Shown: positions 7,650 to 13,400 of the stretch, piece after piece | Position numbering within the stretch: position 1 is the first letter of the stretch | Layout: each line of letters begins with the position of its first letter | Origin: Oehlia diaphana | Lineage: Eukaryota; Glomeromycota; Glomeromycetes; Glomerales; Glomeraceae | DNA: 13,400 nt | Direction: 5' to 3' | Assembly: GCA_003833135.1 (NCBI GenBank) | Contig: QZLH01000579.1 | Span: 63,340 to 76,739 of the forward strand | Position numbers and translations under genes: made by a program | The notes under the pieces: generated by a model | The model's input: only the letters and a program-made list of their open reading frames with translations | Told to the model about the DNA's origin: nothing | Databases searched by the model: none

Positions 7650-8328
7650 ATGAATTGTGGAGAAAGCAGTTCAGGAAAGGGTAAAAGACCAGTTATTAAT
7701 GAAAATGAAGAACTTATAGTTTCTTCAGGCGAAGAAAACACAACACCAAACAATAACAAAAAAATAAAATTGTCAAAGACTCCGAAAAATACAAAGCCTT
7801 TCTCAGAAATCTGAAAATATTATGAAAAAGGTGTACAAAAGAATAATGGACATTATGAAGCTATTTGTTTCTATTGTAAAACAAAATGGTTAAGGGGAAA
7901 GCCACAAAAAATGGAAGTGCACCTGGCAAATGAATGTATACAATGTCCTGAAAAGATATCAAGATATTGGCGCAAAAATATAGCTAACTAACAAACAATC
8001 TATTCTCGTAATAACCAAAAATTACTTTCTTCACAACTATCTTATTCAACTCAAACACAAATAACTGATCATTATAAGTCTAATCAGTCTTTACCCAAAT
8101 TTGTTGTTGACCGACTTGATAAAAAGATTTTAAAGGCTTGGGTTATGGCTGGTATTCCATTTAATGTAATTGAAAACCCATTTGTTTTAGATCTCTTTAA
8201 AGATCTAAATCCTGGTTATTCCCCACTATCACGAACTACTCTTTCTAACCGTCTTATTACAGAAGAATATACACGAGTGAGTTTGGCTATTGATCATGAT
8301 TTGGAACAATCTGATAATCTTACTTTAG

Positions 8329-8444
8329 GTAAATATAAATTAATTAATTATTACATGTGCAACTAGTTAATTTAAAAAAATTTAAATGTTAATATCTCTC
8401 CCAAAATTTGAACTGATATTTACTTTAAATTCTATTTCTGATAG
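8329..8444 (+). other. Intron 1 of the hAT transposase pseudogene
   Basis: GTAAATAT donor and TTTCTGATAG acceptor, 116 nt. Splicing joins ...NLTL to ALDGWTT, restoring the conserved segment with the first catalytic Asp. Unspliced, the frame closes at 8364. Confidence 0.8.
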
Positions 8445-9283
8445 CGTTAGATGGTTGGACTACTCCAAAAATGGAATCAATTTATAATTACATAGTTATG
8501 ACTGATACTCGAATGGAATATTTGATTGATTTATATGATTATTCATCAGATTCACATACAAGTGAATTTTTAACGGAAGAAATTTCTAGTATTATTGAAA
8601 AACTTGGCAGTGATAAGTTTACCGCAATTGTTACTGATAATGCTTTCAATTGCCGAGTTGCAAGATAAAATATTCACCAAATGTATCCACATATATGGAA
8701 TATACATTGTGCAGCTCATGCAATCAATTTGATTGCATCTGACTTGATCAAACTTGAACCTATTAAAAAATTTATTAATGAATGTGGTAAAATTAATTGA
8801 TATTTTAGTATATCACACGCTAGTAATACTCTTTTAAAACAAGGTTTTACCAATATGAAAATCAAAGGAGGTGGATTACAAACTTGGGTGAAAACACATT
8901 GGGGGTCTTTATTTATGACAACGAATGCTTTATTAAGGCTCGACCAGTGTTTAATTGGATAAGTAAAATTTTTCAGATTCTTAGAGAGCATGCTAATTCT
9001 ATTATCAACAATGAGGTTGCTGTTTTAATGGAGAATGAATCTTTTTTTTCCATATATCGATCAGTTCGTTCTATATGGAAACCAATAAAAGAATGTATAA
9101 ATCTTTTAGAGGCAAATGAAGCTACTTTATCTGATTGCTTCATCCATCTTATTAAATTAGCCAATGCAATACATCGATTACCAAATACCAATGCCTTCAA
9201 AGCTTTTTCTGTTAACATTTTTAATTATCGATTTGAAGAATTTTTACATCTCCTTTATATTTTAGCTTATTATCTTCATCCAG

Positions 9284-9353
9284 GTTATATAAATGTTATG
9301 ATTTGTAAAGTCTCAAATAATATAATTAATAAAGTTTTTTGTTTAATCAACAG
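9284..9353 (+). other. Intron 2 of the hAT transposase pseudogene
   Basis: The donor is a weak GTTATATA and the acceptor TTTAATCAACAG, 70 nt. Splicing joins ...YYLHPG to KGLKDEAF in the correct phase. The donor may be a mutated form of a GTAAATG site a few bases downstream, so the exact donor is uncertain. Confidence 0.6.
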
Positions 9354-9675
9354 GTAAAGGTTTAAAAGATGAAGCTTTTCATAAAGCTGCCTTAACTGCA
9401 ATTGAAATGTGGCAAAGTCTTGGTCATACTCGCAAGAAAAGTGAAGAATTAATTGCTCAACTTCGTAGATTTGAATTAAAGCTTGCTCCTTTTGATCTTC
9501 CTTATATTTCTGGACTTGAATCTCCAAATGTATGGTAAAAATTAATTAAAATACAGCCACGACATTTGCCTGAACTTGCCTGTTTAATTTTTTCTATTAA
9601 CCCAACTCAAGCAAATTGTGAAAGAAATTTTTCAACTCTTAATTGGATTTTAGATGATAGGCAAACTAACTTGAC

Positions 9676-9919
9676 TAAGGTTACTTGCCGAAACCTAGAG
9701 GTTTAGGCAAGATGGCGTTTTGCCAAAAAGCGAAATTCTGCCAAAACTATATTAAAGTTATATTAAAAAACTGGCGAAACTCTGGAGAAAAGTGAAACTG
9801 CCAAAACTTATTATAAATGCCGAAACTGCTAAAACTCTGCTGAAACTATAATAAATCTATAGTAAAATTTTGACGAAACTAATCATAGGATTTTGAAGAG
9901 GTTTAGACAAGCAACCTTA
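9676..9919. mobile_element. 244-bp hAT-type MITE inserted in the transposase gene
   Basis: The ends are TAAGGTTACTTGCCGAAACC and, on the minus strand, TAAGGTTGCTTGTCTAAACC, with three differences in 20. The perfect 8-bp duplication AACTTGAC lies at 9668-9675 and 9920-9927. Removing the element and one duplication restores the frame ...RQTNLT-LKKLEAIAKIRSYY, the conserved hAT C-terminus, which proves the insertion point. The interior is a series of 9-mers close to GCCRAAACT (9740, 9773, 9800, 9819, 9828, 9839, 9872). Its termini differ from those of its host hAT, so it belongs to another family. Confidence 0.88.
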
Positions 9920-10363
9920 AACTTGACTTTAAAAAAACTTGAAGCTATAGCAAAAATTCGGTCTTACTATATGAATAATATCCAAAAAGAATTAAGTTAT
10001 ATGAGTAAGGATCTTACTAAAAGTAAGTTAAGAGAAAGTACTAATATTGCTTCAGTTAATAGCATTATTAGTTTAGAGAAAAATGATAATACTGTGAATT
10101 TTGAGGGAGATAATAATTTAAATCAAATTTCACCATTGGAAAATTTTTCAAATACTGAATTGGCCATTAGTAATATCGTTGATTTGATAGCTGTTGATGA
10201 TAGTCATGATACTAATGGAGAGATAGATTCTGATATTACTCCAGTACAAGAACAACCTTTAGATCCAGCTGATTTGGATTATGATCCTAATGATATATTA
10301 AATGGATTTATAGAACGTGAAAGAGATATTGAAAGGAATCTTACAGATTCCCAAAAATCATAA

Positions 10364-10748
10364 ATCTTAACTTTAGGTTTTTTTATCACTTATAATAATT
10401 TTATAATATGAATAACATTTTGTAACGATTTTAATATTTTATAATATAATAATATTTTATTAGCATAAATACTAAATAGTATATTGGATATTTGGATATA
10501 AATAAATAATTTTTTTTCGTTTTCAAAAAATTTTCAAAGATTTACATATTTTGAACTACATTTATTTATATGATGTGATACAGCATACAATATATAATAC
10601 AGCATATGACATATGATACGTCACATGTGACTACTACCTCACTACCACATACATATATACGGCAAAAACATCTAAAAGGTAGCATACTTCTTACGATATG
10701 ACGTATTGACGTAATAGGTAGTTACCTAAAGATATGTCTGCAACCCTA
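10364..10748. promoter_or_regulatory. 3' untranslated and right subterminal region of the hAT element
   Basis: After the transposase stop come AT-rich sequence with AATAAA at 10501-10506, then two cagcatacaa/cagcatatga repeats, atacgtcacatgtg (10617-10630), tgacgtat (10699), tgacgtaa (10707) and the 21-bp terminal repeat (10728-10748). Confidence 0.5.
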
Positions 10749-10756
10749 GTTGTTAA
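10749..10756. repeat. hAT target-site duplication, right copy (GTTGTTAA)
   Basis: Exact match to 7379-7386. Confidence 0.9.
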
Positions 10757-12086
10757 ATTTCTTACATTAGATTTTGTCAAAGTTAAAGGATATAGTGATA
10801 ATTATTATAACAATTATATTGATGAATACATCTCTCATACTGATGAAAATTCAGGTTTAGTTTTTTGAAATAATAGTTTGAATGATTTAAATTATATTTC
10901 ACGATAAAATAATAATATTATTTATAGAATCTAATTTACAAAAATTTTTGAAAGAAATATCGATATTACAAAATTGGGAAAAGTTTCTTAACTTAAATCG
11001 TAATGGTAAATACAGAAAATCCAATATTAATATTGATTGGCATTTTACGTTTTTCTTGTTCAATCAAGGATTAGAAGATAAAGTAAAGTCAATATATTCC
11101 ACTTCTTTGTTCTCTTCTAATTAGAAAAAACAGTCCTTAAATTTATTAATAGAAGAAATCCCTACAATAGAAAAAAGAAAATATATTCTTATAGTATATT
11201 TGAAAATTGGAAATGTTTATTTTGTAAGCAATATGATGAATCTTTTGATCACGTGTAGATTTGTGAGTCACATAAACAAGAAATGAATGAAATTATTCAC
11301 AGGTAAAAAAATTTTTTGAAGAAACTTGTAATTATTTATTAATTGAAGCAAATAAAGATCCAATTGTCGATGATGAACTTATTGATAAAATGATCTTTTA
11401 GAATGGGTATATAGCGAGTCAAAAATTACTTTTATAGATATAATTAAAGGAATAATTTTATGTAAATTATCAGTGTATATATCATTAATTTTTAATAATC
11501 GAAATTTACAAGAAAAGTTTTTAGTTTTATTACGAAATTTTATTTTTGAAAAAGTTGGGGTTTTTGGATTGATAGGTGTACAAGACAAAAAGCTAAAGAA
11601 TGAAGATTAAATATTAATCTTAAAAAAATTAAAGAAAATTATAATGTGGATAAATATATAGATTCTAATAAAAAAATTGATATTAATAACATTTTTAATA
11701 GTTTAGATAGTTTAAGATTGAATATTTATTTTGAAACGAATATGCAGGATTTTATAGTTTTAGTTAACTACACTCTGCTTTTTTTACTTTTTTACTATTT
11801 TTAGGAAAGTTGTAATTTGAATGGTATTCAGTAATTATATGGTAGTGAAATAAAAAATTAATTTTATTCTAGGAGTCAGGTTTTAAGCAAGGTTTATAAG
11901 ATGTCTTAAATGTATGTTACTATAATAGATCTCAAATTCAGGTTAAAATTTATATAGAAACTAGTTGGTTAGTTTTCGTTAGTTTAGAATTAAGTACCTG
12001 CAGCTATTATTAAAAATTCTGTAAAATTCTGTATATTTGTATTATTCTTTATAAATTTAATCACTAATAAAAAATAAAACTAAAAA
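10757..12086 (+). pseudogene. LINE-type retrotransposon 3' relic: RNase H end and zinc-knuckle tail
   Basis: This is the continuation of 7307-7386. Frame fragments in order: LDFVKVKGYSDNYYNNYIDEY, like the VKGHSGN..N..AD end of LINE RNase H domains, closed by TGA at 10866; then WHFTFFLFNQGL and LLIEEIPTIEKRK; then in another frame WKCLFC...DHV-stop-IC, a CX2CX8HX3C knuckle at 11208-11264 with TGG changed to TAG at 11256; then WVYSESKITFIDIIKGII (about 11400) and, after another shift, WIDRCTRQKAKE. These blocks resemble the C-terminal region of non-LTR elements that I associate with Rhizophagus genomes; the resemblance is from memory. At least three stops and several frameshifts make it dead. 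It ends in an A-rich tail (aataaaaaataaaactaaaa) before the 19-bp duplication. Confidence 0.65.
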
Positions 12087-12105
12087 CAAATCAGCTCATA
12101 TGCTA
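12087..12105 (+). repeat. Target-site duplication copy 3 (19 bp, one mismatch)
   Basis: acaaatcagctcatatgct differs from the other two copies by one C-to-T change. It follows the A-rich tail of the LINE relic and marks the right edge of the stacked mobile block. Confidence 0.65.
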
Positions 12106-12673
12106 TAAAATAATATTCCCTGCAATGAAACTTCTCTGAAATTAAGTAATTTTGAATCTATGGTATAAATTTGGGAGATTAGCAATTGAAGTAAAAAAAT
12201 ATTTCTAATTCATTCTTATCATTACTATTAATTTTTGCAACATTCCATTTCGTTTGAATTTATTACTTATAGATATTTGTAAAAATAAAAAAATAATGGA
12301 CTACGCATCCAATTCATTTTTACTCTGAAGTTTTATACGCAGTCAACTCAAAATTTTTTACCTACATGATCTGCACAAAATATCACTTTGCATTACACCC
12401 TACCATTTTTATTTTTTTATAAGTATTCTGGGAACAGAAAAAATTTTTAATGGTGAAAAAAATATTTTTCACGTCCTTTTAATATTACTGGTCATGTAAG
12501 GTAAAATTTTACTTGAAAATCTTAGATAAATCTTATATACACTTATACACACATGATAATAATTGATCAGTAGTAATTCTGGCCAAGTATATATTTCAGC
12601 CAGAATTAAAAAATATTTTCTAATAGAATCTCGTATAATATATTTATTTTGTCCAGAAAAGGAGAATGTTTAA
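12106..12673. other. AT-rich intergenic DNA with one short hairpin
   Basis: No coding frame is recognisable. A 9-bp perfect inverted repeat, aattctggc (12575-12583) and gccagaatt (12599-12607), with a 15-base loop, is the only structure I can point to. It is not followed by a T run on either side that would suggest a terminator. Confidence 0.5.
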
Positions 12674-13017
12674 AGCAGACAAATCACGAAACTTCAAAAA
12701 AAATTATTTTTCATAAATAAATTTTTTTATTATACTATATACAATTATTTTAAAAGGATTTCAGAGTTCCAGATATCACATATATAACTCACTTTTGAGT
12801 TTTAGCAAATTCAATCAAAATTAAATTAAACTCATAATTTTAAAAAGAGCAAATTGATTAAAAATTAATTAATAGTTATAATTATGAGTTTTAGCAAATT
12901 AGGTCTATTTTAGTAGAAGTAAAAAGTGCTTAAATTCATGCAGATCAGTTATAAGTTATATATGTAATATCTGGGATCCTATTTTATACACACATATTAA
13001 ATGTATTTTTGTCTGCT
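12674..13017. repeat. Foldback repeat, probable MITE-like element
   Basis: Outer words agcagacaaa (12674-12683) and tttgtctgct (13008-13017) are perfect inverted copies. Inner arms ccagatatcacatatataac (from 12769) and its mirror gttatatatgtaatatctgg (to 12974) match with one difference. Between them gagttttagcaaatt occurs twice in direct orientation (near 12796 and 12885), and aactcataatt pairs with aattatgagtt. The arms are of unequal length, no target duplication is evident and nothing is coding, so type and limits are uncertain. Confidence 0.5.
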
Positions 13018-13400
13018 CTGCAAGTTTACTTAGAACACAGAGTAGGATTTTGAATCCTAATTTTAATTTATTTGATTTTTTTCATTTTCATTATCTATTT
13101 TTAAATATAATTGGTAAAGTTTTGTTCATTCATATGTAAAGTCAAAAATAATATTCAAAATTCATTTTTTATCCTTAATTGCCGATCCATCTAAAATCAG
13201 CACTGCATTACTAATAAAATTCAGGGATAATAACAATAATAAAAAAAAGCATTTTTTGCATCTCGCGTGTGAAATAAGTTTCATCCATTTTACAAACAGA
13301 AATATCATAAATACAATATTTTCTTTCATTTTATGACAAGTCATATTTGCCAAAAAATTTTATAATTATATTTCTGTAACTGGTTTTCTTCAGCTTTCAC
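13018..13400. other. AT-rich DNA, no gene seen
   Basis: The only open frame of note (minus strand, 13353-13162) encodes a Lys/Phe/Leu-rich peptide typical of chance translation of AT-rich DNA. There is no domain, RNA or repeat that I can support. Confidence 0.55.

Larger units (their letters stand above)
7650..10363 (+). pseudogene. hAT transposase with BED zinc finger, inactivated
   Basis: Coding pieces are 7650-8328, 8445-9283, 9354-9675 and 9928-10363. They sum to 758 codons plus stop if one missing base near 8930 is allowed, a normal hAT length. The N-terminal BED finger (about residues 55-110) shows CFYC and HLANEC. The core follows: DGWTT with the first catalytic Asp after intron 1, VTDNAFNC with the second, CAAHAINLIAS, then WGSLFMTT, and in the dimerisation region NCERNFSTL with the catalytic Glu. 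An acidic tail closes it. Damage: stops at 7812 (W to TGA), 7989, 8666, 8798 and 9536 (second W of a WW pair), one base lost between LLR and ARPVF near 8930, and a 244-bp MITE at 9676-9919. The start ATG at 7650 is the first in frame. A possible AATAAA lies at 10501-10506. Confidence 0.9.
7387..10748 (+). mobile_element. Full-length hAT DNA transposon (3.36 kb), coding region decayed
   Basis: The ends are TAGGGTTGCAGACATATC... and its exact inverted copy, with the outermost 21 bases identical (7387-7407 and 10728-10748). After a short gap a further AGGGTAACTAC/AGGTAACTAC block matches. The perfect 8-bp duplication GTTGTTAA flanks it. Inside lie subterminal ACGTCA motifs, a BED-finger hAT transposase pseudogene at 7650-10363 and a nested MITE at 9676-9919. 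It sits inside a LINE relic. The intact termini mean it could still be moved in trans if a related active transposase exists, but its own gene is broken. Confidence 0.93.

Noticed and set aside
8716..9527. Three minus-strand open frames opposite the hAT transposase
   Set aside because: They are antisense shadows of the transposase coding sequence.
11379..11588. 69-residue minus-strand frame in the LINE relic
   Set aside because: It is antisense to LINE-like fragments readable on the plus strand, with no recognisable protein.
5812..12105. CRISPR-like spacing of the 19-mer repeat
   Set aside because: There are only three copies, separated by 1.5 and 4.8 kb of unrelated mobile DNA; target-site duplications explain them.
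12575..12607. Intrinsic terminator or regulatory hairpin
   Set aside because: There is a 9-bp stem but no following T run and no nearby gene; the genome appears eukaryotic.
13162..13353. 63-residue minus-strand frame
   Set aside because: Low-complexity Lys/Phe/Leu/Ile translation in AT-rich DNA, with no context or domain.

Overview
The window looks like a transposon-rich intergenic stretch of a very AT-rich fungal nuclear genome, most probably an arbuscular-mycorrhizal fungus of the Rhizophagus/Glomeromycotina type. This rests on short spliceosomal introns with GT/AG ends, a host gene that joins a SAM-type header, a PD-(D/E)XK nuclease-like domain and a compact protein kinase (the modular, Crinkler-like architecture expanded in these fungi), BED-finger hAT transposons, and LINE relics ending in RNase H plus a zinc knuckle. 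The species assignment is inference; no marker gene is present.

Layout. 1-400 holds a cluster of GACTG/CGGTC words that looks like one end of a repetitive element. 400-2900 has no gene but carries three miniature inverted-repeat elements (1437-1663, 1776-1909, 2521-2718); two of them have clean TA target duplications. 2917-4697 (minus strand) is the only intact protein gene, two exons encoding 540 residues. 5110-5430 is a 163-bp tandem duplication of a short, possibly once-coding segment. 5812-12105 is one stacked block of mobile DNA, and 12106-13400 is AT-rich sequence with a foldback.

The stacked block can be dated by its target duplications. A 19-bp word (acaaatcagcccatatgct) occurs at 5812, 7288 and 12087 and brackets two retroposons. 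The first is a roughly 1-kb non-coding element with a tRNA/Pol III-like head. The second is a 5'-truncated LINE tail. A TA-flanked MITE (6250-6694) later entered the first retroposon. A full-length hAT transposon (7387-10748, perfect 8-bp duplication GTTGTTAA, 21-bp identical terminal repeats) entered the RNase H part of the LINE. The hAT transposase gene was in turn hit by a 244-bp hAT MITE (9676-9919, 8-bp duplication AACTTGAC). Without the MITE and two introns, and with one missing base allowed for, the transposase frame measures 758 codons, so its decay can be read step by step.

The SAM-nuclease-kinase gene is the most likely source of new host biology. The most unusual structural observations are the re-use of one target site by two retroposons and the undescribed tRNA-headed element.
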